64,000 bases of DNA, taken from Fomitopsis serialis (lineage: Eukaryota > Basidiomycota > Agaricomycetes > Polyporales > Fomitopsidaceae). The position numbers and the translations under genes were made by a program. Below are positions 46,405 through 58,500 of this stretch, piece after piece. The stretch spans positions 434,001-498,000 of the forward strand of contig NW_025954967.1 in NCBI RefSeq assembly GCF_022376445.1, written 5' to 3'. How positions within the stretch are numbered: position 1 is the first letter of the stretch; every line of letters begins with the position of its first letter. Under the pieces are notes generated by a model. The model did not search any database. It had not been told where the DNA came from and was given only the letters and a program-made list of their open reading frames with translations.

Positions 46405-48706
46405 AACGTACATGCACATCGCATAGCAGGGCTGAATCCAGCTGGAAACTTGCAAGCATTGCAACTTGCGAGGGAAGGAGACCAGCCTCTGGCGACAACA
46501 CAGTACGACTACAGTCTCAACCCTCTTGTAATGCAGGTATGTTTAGATTAGTACCTAACCTCAACCTACTAGTACTAGCAAAGATTAGAGTGGTGCCACG
46601 CAGAACATGTACACTGGCGGCCAAGACGACTTCGCGAACATGAACAACGTGGTCGCGAACTTCGCACCACCCTTTGCGCCGTACGAGCCTCAACATGCAC
46701 AGGCGCAGCCTGAAACCGGCGCCGGCGTGCAAGGTGATTTCGGAGGTGGCGCACAAGGTGATTTTGGGGGTGATTTCGGAGGCGGTGCACAAGGCGATCT
46801 TGGGGGTGGCACACCAGGTGGATTTTTCAGGGCCAATGCACAAGGCAAGTATGGGGCTGGCATGCAAGGCCTTTTTGGGGGTGGTGCGCAGGGGCCTGGG
46901 CAGCCTGAATTCGCAGCTGGTGCGCAAGGTGCGCCTTTCAGGGCCGATGGGCAGGGCGAATTGGACGCCATCATGCGTGGCATTTTGGGCCCCGACGCGC
47001 AGGTGCAGATCGGCTTCGCAGACGGTGCGCATGGCGAGCCTTTCGGGGCCGGCGCACAAGCTCATTTCGGGGCTGGCGCGCAAGCTCATTTCAGGGCTGG
47101 TCCGCAAGGGGTCACCGCGCACCCTCACAAGTTTGTGGCGGGCGAGCAGGGCACTTTCGGGGGCGCGCAAGGCCAGGTGGGCACGGGTCCTGGTGTAGTA
47201 TCGTGGCACGACTACGGTACACAGTCTGACCAGGGCTCTCGGCACAGTAGCCATAGCACTGGTGCAGATTGGCGCAGATTGACGCCGGCACCTGCTATGT
47301 ACCACCCATACATGCCGCCTCACGGTCTAAGATTCGAATCTCTCCCGTCGCAAGTACGACACGGGCTCAACACGGTCATGTCAACTACTGTGCATACGAG
47401 GTCTGTACTGGATGACCACCAAGGGGGGACCCACAAACCTGCACGAATGCCATGAGGTAAGCTGAATAATCCGAAATCTGTGTCTTTTTCGAACTCACCC
47501 AACTTAAATCAAAGCATCAGCCACAGGTATGCCTCACGCTGGCCCGTCGCAGCAGGCCGCCGAGCTTGAGACCCTCACTGCCCAACCGAGCAGTGAGCCC
47601 ATGCATGCAATGAAGCTGAGTCCTCTCCCGGAATCCCTCAAGAGGAAACTCCGTGCTGCGTACATCCCAACGCTGAAGACGATGATGGAAGTACTCATCA
47701 TCGGTGGTAAGGCCGTGTTCCCCAACAAAGGTCTAATGGATGACCTTGTTGGCACTGCAATGTGGAAGGTGGCCCAGGGTGACTGCCACACCAAAAAGAT
47801 ACCTGAGGACCTACGAGACACCCACGTCAAGTATGATCCAATGCAGGACACAGAGCTACGTTGCAAAGTACGTATTTTCATCCTGCCTAAAATGTCCTTT
47901 CAAATAACAAACAATTTGTTGTAGGCTCACGACATGGTGTTGACCTTCCGCAGTACCTTCAAGTCCACCGCAGAGCACCTGTTCCTGTTCGCTCATCATG
48001 CTAACCTACTCCCCACTGAGACGAGCAGCCTCATTGAGGAGGATCTTGGTGAGCTCATGATCGACTGTGCCGACGCCTGCTCAAGCAGGAGGGCTTGGAC
48101 TGATCATGTTGTCGAAGCAAATGTGGAGTCAACGCCACTGCTGCATATCATCGACCCTGCCAATGTATGTATAATTCTTGTCAGATGAACTTTCTCTTGA
48201 TTTGTACTAGGACTGACAATTAATCTTGTTCTGTACAGTCCACTATTGTTGTTGGAGCATTCGAGAGTCAGGGACTCATCCCTGCAATTCTCAATGCCAC
48301 CCTGTTCCAGCGGAAAGAATGCTTGGGCCACACGGACTCATTGCTCTTCCGGGACGGGATTCCAACACAGGTGATGGTGCTCGCAGCCTGCACTGTCATC
48401 TGCTGTGCAGAGGAATTCTCGAAGACAGGTATGCACACATCAAAGAAATTCAGCAGCAATTCCTACAAGCGCAACACTCGAAAAATTGCTGCCTACATTC
48501 ATACCCTGAAGACTTCGGACACTGAAGCTGGTGCTTGCTTCAGGCGCCTGAACGCGAACATTGTTCATGTCGGAAAGTGAGTATTTTGCTATTATTCAAT
48601 AAATCCATATTTGTTTAGCCATTTTTCCAGGATGTGGGTAGATGGCCCACAGACTCAGCCTGGGGTGCCCGACAATGCTGAAACATTGGGTGTGTCCGAA
48701 TCGTGA
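46405..48706 (+). pseudogene. DUF6532-like gene, 5' exons missing
   Basis: Exons join in phase: 46405-46536, 46604-47456, 47527-47867, 47925-48164, 48239-48576 and 48631-48706, with good GT-AG borders and a branch-point-like TACTGAC just before the first acceptor. The second visible exon encodes Gly/Ala/Gln-rich repeats of the type GAGAQGxFG. The following exons carry a helical domain (AHDMVLTFRSTFKST, FAHHANLLP, GLIPAILNATLFQRKE) that I associate with DUF6532, a family of unknown function in mushroom fungi. An in-frame TGA at 47453-47455, one base before a donor, interrupts the chain unless splicing differs. The first acceptor lies 17 bp from the arm end, so upstream exons have been cut off. 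Confidence 0.65.
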
Positions 48707-48730
48707 AGACGGCCTCTCGTTTCAAATCTA

Positions 48731-51700
48731 AGATAGCCCTCGTTCAAAATCCACCACATCACGTGCTTCGTGTTTATAGCGCCGGAACCAGATTTGGCGG
48801 GGAAAACAGGAAATATACACTCCCTCTCCATAAAACAAAGAGCGAAGGAATTTTAGATGTAAGATGACGATACCTGTATCAATACACATGTTATCCTAGA
48901 ACAGAATCACATCACGACCATTTGCTGAGCAAAGGAGTCGTTGTTCTTGACGAGATCGCACCGAGATGCTGACTAAGCATTCCGGTTCGAACGCGAGCGC
49001 CCTGGCTCGTAGGCCTCTAAAAAGCACTCAAAAATGCCCTTCAAAAAACGACGGTTCCGCCAATCTATGGCCAACCTCGGGAAATATCTCCCAGAAAAGG
49101 GTGCCAAAAGGCCACGCATGAATACAAGCCCTGTGAGTACAATTGGAGCCAAACTGAGCACAAACAAAATATTCAACTGAGATTTACTATTGGCACTGTA
49201 CTCGCAGACACCACCAACCAAGCCACAGACAGAGCCAACACTGCAGATATCCGAGCAGACACCTGAACCTCAAACACCTCAGCCGCAGACACCACCATAT
49301 GGGCAGCCAGCCCTCGCCAATCCAGATGTCACCCCAACAACAAAGTGCATGTACACGGTGTTCGGAAAGGCGAAGGCGGGCTTGGCAGAGCTTGCGAGCA
49401 GCAGCACGTCACTTTTTGACGGGCTCTTGAAGCCAACATGGAAGAGGACACCGAGTGCTGCGTCAACGAGCACGGAAGCATCGAATGCGCAGGGGTCAGG
49501 CACCGCCGAGGCTGCACGGGAATCAATGTCGCTGGCAATGGATGTCGATCAATCATCCGAGTCGATCACCAGACACCGAGTCGAGATCGAGGACGTGCCT
49601 GATGAAACTGAGAGCAGCCATGCCCTGCCATTGGAGGGCTCGGAGTCGGAGGAGGTGGACTACAGTGCTGAGTCCATTCCTGTGGACTCAGGATCAAAGA
49701 CTCCGAAGGAGTATGTCCCGGCGCCGAGTGTCTCTGGTGCAAAGTGTGCATTAGATGACCTAACCGAGGTTCTGCGGCCACACCGTCCTGGTCGTTCCAA
49801 GGGGTACAAACCCTTCTCTGGTGACGAGGTTTCACGGAGACGCCTCGAGATGATGAAGCTGGCCTTGTGGCACTACACACGCAAGGTCAATCGCTGTTCG
49901 TGGATCAAGGCATCATCGCGCGCTGCGGAGGCACATGATCAAGGCGATACCACCACGCGGTCTATCCGGAAATGGTGCCGTGCATACATCGCAGATCGAG
50001 AGGACCTCCCAACAAATCTATGTGGTTCCTGGAACCAGTCAATCATTGAGGACGAGGATATGGCAAATGACATTCACTTACATTTGCAAGGCATTGGGAA
50101 GCACCGAAAAGCGGACGACATCGTCCAGTTCTTCGAGCAGCCGGAGATCCAGGAGAGATATCAGCTGGATGGCTGGGCTCCCTCGATCACAACAGCACAG
50201 CGATGGATGCGTCGCATGGAGTATCGGTGGGGATCTGGACCGAAAGGTCAATACATCGATGGGCATGAGCGCGATGATGTTGTCGCATATCGCCAAACGA
50301 TCTATCTACCAGCACTCACTGCGGTTAAAGATCGCCTGCGAACATATGACAGTGATGGAAACGAGGAGGAATACGCAGGCCCCAGACCCATGATGCGCCG
50401 CCTCGTGATTTGGTTCCATGACGAGAGCACGTTTCATGCGAATGATCGGCGGCGGGTGTACTGGGCACACAAGGATGAAAAAGCCGTACCACAGCCAAAA
50501 GGCGAAGGGCCATCGCTTATGGTTGCTGACTTCATCTCGGCGGACTATGGCTGGCTTCGGTCTGAAGGCGAGGACCTGAAATCGGTGCGGGTCTATTGGA
50601 AGGCGGGCAAAGAACGTGATGGATACTTCACGAGCGTGGAGATGGTCGATCAACTGAACAGCGCGATGGACTTGATCCGGAAGCTGTATCCAGACGATGA
50701 TCACCTCTTTGTCTTGGACAACGCGACAACTCACCGCAAACAAGCTGACGATGCTCTTTCAGCTCACAGAATGCCCAAAGGCCCGAGTCCTGCCAGTGTA
50801 CGAGAGGGAGTGCAGCGGTTTGGCGTTGACGTGAAAGTTAGGGGTGCAGATGGGAAATTGCTGTATGGCGCCAATGGAAAGCCCCTGAAGACGCACATCA
50901 AGATGGCGGACACAAACTTTAATGGACAGACACAGCCCTTATACTACCCCGACATCTATCCCGAACGTCCAGACCTCGCTGCCAAGTTCAAAGGCATGGA
51001 GCAACTTCTCGTCGAGTGTTATCCCGAAAAGGCAGCATCCATCAAGAGCATGCGGACAGAGTGCAAGAAATTTCAGTGCCCTCCCGGTCGAACTGATTGC
51101 TGCTGCAGGAGGATGCTGTACTCGGAGACAGATTTCACTGACATCATGTCACTCGTGGAGGACGCATGTGCGACACGCGACTTCTCTGTCCTTTTCCTGC
51201 CGAAATTTCACCCCGAGCTCAATCCAATCGAGCAATGCTGGGGCTATGCGAAGCAAGTGTACCGCCGTTATCCCCCTTCGACACGCGAGGATGCTCTCGA
51301 TCGGAATGTCCGAGATGCACTTGATAGTGTGTCCGTGAACATCATTCAACGGTTCGTCCTGTCCCACAACAGCATCACTGTGACTGTCAACATTGTTACT
51401 GATTGTCTTACATTCTTTAGCTTTGTGCGGCGATCATTCCGCTTCGCAGATGCATACGCGAAAGGCCTCAATGGTGTACAAGCAGCATATGCAGGGCGAA
51501 AATATCACGGCCACCGTGTTGTGCCCGACTCAGTTTTCGAGGATCTTGATCGCGCGGACCTCACGTAGAATACAATCATACGGACAGTCCAAATTGTTAT
51601 TATGTACTGAATCTATGGACTATCTATCATACACTCGACGGAGCAGCTTGGTAGGCTGCCACGGATGCGGTCATTTCCTTTTTGGGGTGTATGATCACGT

Positions 51701-51748
51701 GGATCACTCGAGCGCCACAATATGGTGGATTTTGAACGAGGGCTATCT
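48731..51748 (+). mobile_element. Tc1/mariner-like DNA transposon, apparently complete
   Basis: 26-bp perfect TIRs: the left starts AGATAGCCCTCGTTCAAAAT and continues to ccacca at 48756, and the right end is its complement ending at 51748. TA dinucleotides flank both ends (48729-48730, 51749-51750). The 3018-bp element contains one transposase gene with intact catalytic residues and splice sites, so it may be active or recently so. It lies 24 bp after the stop codon of the DUF6532-like gene. Confidence 0.93.
49034..51568 (+). CDS. DDE_3-type transposase (Tc1/mariner superfamily)
   Basis: Three exons: 49034-49132 (starting MPFKKRRFRQ, a basic N-terminus), 49208-51351 and 51421-51568, giving 796 codons. 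The introns are 75 and 69 bp with GT-AG ends; the second is a multiple of three and has no stop, but removing it joins IQR to FVRRSFRF, which reads as the family does. A Pro/Ser-rich N-terminal region precedes a helix-turn-helix-like part (about 200-330). The catalytic triad is Asp438 (FHDEST), Asp537 (VLDNATTHR) and Glu708 (NPIEQCW). The second Asp and Glu are 170 residues apart because of an insert with a Cys cluster (CPPGRTDCCCRR). It would cut and paste the TIR element in the nucleus. Confidence 0.92.
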
Positions 51749-51750
51749 TA

Positions 51751-53135
51751 TCTCTAATTGTACAATACTGTGATATGTTCAAAAATACGCTGTCCAAAAA
51801 CACACTGTCAGCTATCCCCAGTCTAACCCTCCCGAAATGCACTGTCCAATGAGACTCCTTTCCGACCGGTTTCTCAAACGAGACCGCTCGATCGTCGGCA
51901 TTTGAATTCTGCGACTTTACAGATCGTAGCGGCGCAAGCGCCGATCCCCGACTCCTGCATGGCACACAGCTGCTCAGCATGCCACAGCAGCATCATAGTG
52001 TACAGTATGTATTGTGATACTGTACCATTGAAATGGTATTGAGACTCAATGATAATTGGAGGCCCTCACGCCCGCGGCAGCTTCGCCGCCCGGGCGTCTC
52101 GGGCTTCCACGAGTTCACACCGCTGACTTACTTATGTAAGTACTGTGCTACATACATACAGTACTATAGTGTATGCGAGGGCTATCAATATGAGAGAGGG
52201 AAGAGTTGTTCGATGGTGATATATGTTCCAGGTGTCCAGACAGAGCCTGCACGGAAGGATCCAACTGCCCAGAACTGCCTCGTAAGGGCACTCGAGCGTT
52301 GCTGCGATACCGTTTATGGCAAGTTAAGTCACGTGTTTCCCACGGAGGGAGCGGCATCGCCGGCATCGTCTCAAGTTATGGTGGACAAAGCCCTCCTCTC
52401 TCCCTCCGGTCGGAGTCGGGGATGTAAGGTCTTAACGCTTGTATCACGTGCATCCTCAGCGCATAAAAATCGCCCAGCGCGCGTCTTCGCTCCTCACTCA
52501 TTCCGGACTCGCACTATTGTCCCCCTGCGACCGAACGCCCTCGGGCCCTTCTCGCAGGAGTCTACCGCTTGTCCCAGAACGAACGCATCCGCCTCAGCTG
52601 GAGCGCACGCCCCCCGTCGACGTCGTCGGCGTTGGCGTGCTTTTCCTTACCAGAGGTGGTACACCTCTCTCTCTACCTTGCACTTCTGCTTGTGTCGTGG
52701 ATGTATGCGTCGATCTCCCAGAATTGGATTGGATGCTTCCTCTATGTTGTGTATTGTGCGAGTCGAAGAGAATCTCTATGTTGTACGTAGTATATACCCA
52801 AGCTAATGCCAATGCAATGCGACCGTTCCTTCCCCGACCTCCACCTCGAAAGAAGGATCCGAGTGACGCGAGAGACGCCGCGTCAGGCAACCACCGAGTG
52901 AGGACAGGAGTACAGGGAGTCAAAAAGGACAGTGATGGACGGTCATCCAACCGACCGACGTTCTGAACACGAACCGCCACGTCGCCCCGCCCCGCGTCGT
53001 CCGCCTACGTCCGAGACGACGCCCCACCGCCGCGCCGCCTCCCCATTCCGAACGTCCCAAAATACCCCTCCACCGCACCCGTCCGACGCCGACACCCACC
53101 GACGTCCGCTGCCTGCTAGTTCCCGTCCAATCGAC
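51751..53135. other. intergenic, no gene supported
   Basis: A 257-codon frame (52033-52806) and overlapping ones show no domain, start context or splice logic. An imperfect GC-rich hairpin (gcccgcggcagcttcgccgc) lies near 52071-52097. The stretch from 52930 to 53135 is C-rich and may be the 3' flank of the next gene. Confidence 0.4.
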
Positions 53136-54235
53136 TCATGCCGTCGCGGGCTTCTTGTTCCCCTGCGCGCCCTCCTTCCCGGGTACGAACAGCCACCACA
53201 CGGCGATGATCGTGCGGATGCCGCAGCCGACGCCGAGGGTGCCCGCGGCGCCGATCTGGTCGATGAGGGCGCGGCCGACGAAACCGCCGAAGAAGAGCGC
53301 GAAGATGGCGATGACCTTGTGGTCGCGGGAGATGATCCGGTTGAACTTGAAGAGCTTCGGGTCCGCCATGAGCTCGCACCACACCGTCGTGAGCACGACT
53401 GACAGAAACAGGTTAGCCGGCGGTCGCTGGGGCCGCGTCCAGCAGGGGGTGCTCACCGGTGGTGGTGAACTGCGTGTTGACGCGCTTGCCCATGATGCCC
53501 TGCAGGCCGATGCTCGCGCTCAGGAAGCCGAGGGCGACGAACGAGAGCGCGTTGGTCCAGGCGGGGTTGAAACGGTCCGTCGCGACACTGATCTGGCCGC
53601 TCTGCCAGGCGGCGACGGCGGCGGCCATGGTGAAGAGGGCCTGGATGAAGGTGCCGAGCATGAGCCATGCGCGGGACTGGGGACCCATGCGGTCGCCGAG
53701 GCGACCGATGAACGCGCCGACGTTGAAGGTGATGAGGGAGCAGAGCGCCTGCCGGTCGGCGATGTGGAAGGAGTGGTCCGTCGGTTTTGAGAAGAGTCGG
53801 GCGAGGGCGAGGGCGAGCTGCGGTGCGGTGTTCCGGCGTGAGTTGAGGGGGAGAGCGAGAGACGAGGACGACGCACCTGGACCGTGTTCCCTGTCTGGAA
53901 TCCTGCCCACACGAAGACGGCGGTGAACGCGACCGAGTCACTGAACGGCAGAGCGTTAGAACGGTCAGGAAAAGATGAGATGAGAGCACGCACATGAAGC
54001 CGGTCATAAAGCAGAACGCGGCCAGCGGGATGGTGGCCTTGACGGGGCTAACATCGCCAAAGAAGTGCTCTCTCGTGAAGAGCACCGAGGGCGATACCCA
54101 GAGGCGTGCAGTCTGGCGCATCATATTATCTGAGGCGGGGCGCGGAAGCTCCTCCGCCCTATTCTCAGCGTAGTGGGGGCCCGGCGGGACGTCGTCGCGC
54201 TTCTTCGAGTCAGCCTCCGAGCTGTGTGCAGACAT
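53136..54235 (-). CDS. DUF1275 (YoaK-family) membrane protein
   Basis: Four exons on the minus strand: 54235-53994, 53940-53877, 53817-53457 and 53398-53136, with introns of 53, 59 and 58 bp and GT-AG borders, giving 309 residues from MSAHSSEADSKK. After a hydrophilic N-terminus of about 65 residues come several membrane segments. The first carries the family signature FMTGFIDSVAF followed by FQTGNTVQ; later ones include LITFNVGAFIGRLG, LMLGTFIQALFTMAAAVAAW and IAIFALFFGGFVGRALID. DUF1275 proteins are about six-helix membrane proteins of unknown transport function. Start choice rests on the first in-frame ATG after stops and on the splice pattern. Confidence 0.88.
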
Positions 54236-54420
54236 GACCACGGGCCTTCGCTGGGGGAGAGCGAGAGGGGATAGGGTATGAGAAACGAGCGGGATAGGCG
54301 GGGATCGCGGGGGGCATGGCGGTGGCGGGGCCACTATTCTTGTACCGTTCCATCCTCCATCGCGCAATTGCGGCGAGCCGCCCAACCGAGCCCTCCCATT
54401 GGCCAGCGATGTTACGCCCG
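54236..54420 (-). promoter_or_regulatory. upstream region of the DUF1275 gene with CCAAT element
   Basis: On the minus strand, CTGGCCAATGGG places a CCAAT box at 54402-54398, about 163 bp before the start codon, next to a GC-rich GGGCGGGCG run. This resembles the arrangement before the ATP-citrate lyase gene. No clear TATA element is visible. Confidence 0.4.
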
Positions 54421-55579
54421 CCCAATCCCCGCCAGTGTCTCTCCCCGCCACCTATCCATCTCTTGGCCGAGCAACACCGCACACGTCCAATAGAATCCGC
54501 CCTCGACATCGTCAGCCTCCTTCCCGAAGATCGCGGTAGAGCCTGTGTGGCGCGGTGGCTTTCTTTTCCATGCAGCCAAGGTTCCGCTCAATCTACACTG
54601 CGGTACTATCATCACTTGTCGTGTCAATGGCCCTCTCCCTTTCAACATGGTGGTAATCGATATTGCATCTTCATATCAGTCTGATCTTTGACAACGATGC
54701 ACACGATCTACGGGCGTATGACCCAAGTTTCTCGTCCAGTTCTGTGTTATGTTCGTCTGCGCGCTACGTCCTGACGTTCGACGTCGGCGAGAGCCCAGCG
54801 AAGCAAGCAATTCTCGGCATGCTATGGAAGTCAATCCACCGTAAACACACTGACAGCGCTACGTGTCTCTCCCCGACTTCCGTTTCTTGGCTGTGTCACG
54901 AGTCTGTCAGCAGAATCTTGCGTCCTTGGCCTCGGACGGACTGACTGCAATCCGACTCAGTGGAGCCAACGTAGATGTCCAGCGGACATGTGTACCTTCT
55001 GGCCGCGGCTTGCCTGCTTAAAAGGTATCCTGGGAGAAGCACAATCCGTCAGCAGGGGTATTCTGCTATCTCGAGCTCGTGGCGCCGTATCTGAGACGGT
55101 ACAGACCACACGACGTTGGACGGGGTGCCCATATCAGCTTGACGGCATTGAACGCGCTTCGTAAAAGACCTCGCTCAGGCTATGCCTCCGAGGAGCAGTG
55201 TCCTGTCGAATTTCTGTCAAATTAGCCTAACTCAGATAACTAGAAAAGACAAATCACCACTAACTTACCTCTGTCTCGACCCAGAAGGCCTTCCTTTCCG
55301 CTAAGCTCCTGAAGCACAAGACACGCTTCACTTCGACACTATGGAGCGTCTTCACGCGCCTCAACAGGGATCATACCTCCACTTGAATCGCACCACGGAG
55401 TTAGAGGGGCACACAAAGGAGAGGATAAAACGTCTATGATGCATCATTAATCTTTACACATGCAGCTATAACTACGAAAGCGCGTTAGATGTACAACACC
55501 GCGACCCCACTCCAGTCCGCCCGTACCCAAAAAGCACCCGCACCTACACGACACGAGATCGCCTCTCCCCACCAACACC
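54421..55579. other. intergenic, no gene supported
   Basis: About 1.1 kb between the 5' side of the DUF1275 gene and the 3' end of the lyase gene. Short frames only. Unique sequence of moderate GC with no repeat noticed. Confidence 0.4.
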
Positions 55580-58500
55580 TCACGCCATCTTGCCAAGCAC
55601 GCGCGGCTGCGACAGGTCAGCCATGTTGATGAAGATGTCGTCGGCGGGGTGACGGTACAGCGGCGCGCGGAGGCGCTTCTGGTCGAGGTGGTGGCCGATG
55701 AACCCGATGCTGCGCCCGAGGACGAACAGCCCGTTCAGCGTGCCGATCTTGATGTACTCGTCTGCCTCCTCAGGCGTGAACGCGCCGCTGTCCCGAAGGA
55801 GGTCCACGAAGCATACTGCAATGCAACCGTCGACGTTCAGGATGAGCTGGACAACAAGCAAGAGTCAGTGCGGATGGGGATGAGAGTAGGGGAGCGCACG
55901 TACCGTGTCCTTCTTGGACGTTGTGACCTTCTCGACGGCGAGCGCGTAGTCGAGCAAGCTATGGCTCGGGAAGTGCTTCGTTACGTACTCCTTCACGAGC
56001 TCGACACGCAGATCAGGGTTGTTTACGCTCTTGATCTTGTGGCCGATACCGCTGACTGTCGTCCCAGTCAGCACCGCCCCTCACCCACAACGGCACGAAT
56101 CACTTACTGAGCTTGTTCTGCTTGCGGCACTGGTCAACGAACTCACGCGGCGTGAGACCAGTGTCCCGCGCACCCGAGAACATCGACGCGGCCTCATCGA
56201 GGGCACCACCGAAGCGGCTACCGATAGTGAGGAGACCAGATGCAAGCGAGGAGATGAGGTCCTTGCCCGCACGCGTCGCGACAATAGTGTTCATCGCACT
56301 ACGAGACATCATGAGCGACTATAACGCAGCACAATGAAACACAATCACTCACCCGGACACGGCCGGACCGTGGTCAGCAGTGAGCATAAGCACCATCTCG
56401 ATGAACTTCGTCGCCCATGGCGGGAGACGGCGCTTGAACCAAAGCAGCGAGACGACACCGCCGAGTCCAATATCCTCCTTGAACACGTCCGAGATACGCA
56501 TACCCGCGTAGAGCAGCTCCTGCCCGCGCTCGTCCGAGATCGTCGAGATGAACGCCGCCGGCTTCCTGATCAAGCCCAGCTCCTGCGCCCACTTGTAGTC
56601 CATCGGGATGACCGGCGGCTCGCGCTCCTGCCTGGGCACGATCGCGCCGCCCGCCACGAGGCGCTCATACGTCTCCTTCAGCACCGCGGGGAGGTCCTCG
56701 AACGTCTCGGGCACGATGAAGCCCGCCGCGCGCATCGCGCGGTTCTTCGCGTCCGCCGTCTCCATGTCCGAGTTCGCCATCGAGCCCGCGTGCCCGAACT
56801 GCACCTCCGTCGTGAACATCTTCGCGCACGTCCCGATCGCCCACGCGACGATCGGCTTGCGAATCACACCCTTCTTCACAGCCTCGATCACGCGGTACTC
56901 CTCCACGCCGCCGACCTCGCCGAGCAGGACGAGCATCTTGCAGTCGGGGTCCTGCTCGTAGCGGAGCAGGTGGTCGATGAACGTTGAGCCCGGGTAGCGG
57001 TCACCACCGATGGCGATACCCTCGTATGTGCCGTTCGTGACGAGTGAAAGGATGTTGTTCAGCTCGTTCGACATACCGCCCGACTTGGAGACGTAGCCAA
57101 CGGAGCCGGCGCGGTAGAGCTTCGACGCGATGATGTTGTCCATCATACTGCAGAAAGCACTCATCAGTCAGAGACCTTACACCACATAACACATTCACGT
57201 ACCCTCCGGAGTTACCAATACGGAAGCAACCCGGCTTGATACCACCAACCGTCGCAGGCCCAATGATGAGGACACCCTTCGCTTTCGCCGTGCTCAAAAT
57301 CTCGCGGGCATGGCGCTCAGGCACACCCTCCGCAATCAGCGCGATTGCCTTGATCTGGGGGAACTGGAAGATCTCCAGCGTGCTCGAATACACACTCCTT
57401 GAGCTCGCAAAGTTCACGACCACGTCCGCGTCGGGATGCTTGCCCACCGCCTCCTCCACGCTCGTGTACACGGGCAGCAGCGTCTCCCGCGTGCCCCAAT
57501 AGAACTTCTGGATGTGGTGCCCGCCGAACGGGTAGATCATCGCCGCGACCGACGGTGCCTCGCGCCCACATGAGTAGTCAAAGTCGAGCATCCCCTGGAT
57601 CGCGCGCGGCTGGAGGCCATACACGAACGCGCGCGTGCGGTCGTCGAACGGCCGGAAGGTGGGCCGCGCGCCTTTCGACTCGACGTTGTCGAAGCGCACG
57701 ATCTGGTCGTTCGGCTGCGAGCGCTCGCCGTCGGGGCCAATCGACCCGATGGCGGCGATGGGCTCGGCGCTGGCCTTGATGGTGGGCGAGGGCGGGCCGA
57801 CGGGCGTAGCGGCGATCGAGTGGACAGGGTTCTTGGGCTTGCCGGCGATGCCGAGTGCGAGGGGAACGATCTCGGTGATGTGTGTGTCGGGGCCATACAC
57901 CTTGATGGGGACACCAAGGGACTCTCCGAGGAGGCGCATGGCCTTCAGACCCTCCTGGTAGTTCGGGCCACCACGGCGGACGTAGATCTTGACACTGTGC
58001 GCGATGAGCGGCGACTTGAACTCCTTCAGCGCGCGGATGATGCCCTTGAACGTCGCGGCGACGTTCGTGAAGTTCGCGATACCACCACCAATGATGAGGA
58101 TCTTGCCGTCAGGGTTGACCGCCCCGCGCGTCATGAGGTCGATAATCGTCTTCGCGTACTCGTACGTCTGGCCCTCGGACGGCGCGCCGGAATACTCGCC
58201 ATAGTTCGCGAGCTCGTGTGCGAAGCCGTGCGCAGCGATGGCGTCGGAGTAGACCACGGAGGCACCGCCACCGGCGACCATCGTCCAGATGCGGCCCTCG
58301 GCGTTGAGGACGGTGAGCTTAAGTGAGGCACCGGTGGACGCGTCCAGCTTCTGAATGTACGCCTCCTCCTTGGTGAGGTCACGACCGAAGGGAGCGGGCC
58401 AGACCTGGAAGGCATGTGAGTATGGCACGATAGTAGAGTTCATGCTTTCTCACCATCGGCGGGCCGCGGTCAGCAGAAACAGTCTTGCCCTTCGAGGTCG

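Noticed and set aside
52033..52806. 257-codon open frame after the transposon
   Set aside because: No recognised motif, begins without a supported gene context, overlaps equally long frames in other phases, typical of CpG-rich DNA.
56334..56987. long plus-strand frames opposite the ATP-citrate lyase and DUF1275 genes
   Set aside because: They are shadows of strongly GC3-biased coding sequence on the minus strand; products are rich in Arg and Ala without domains.
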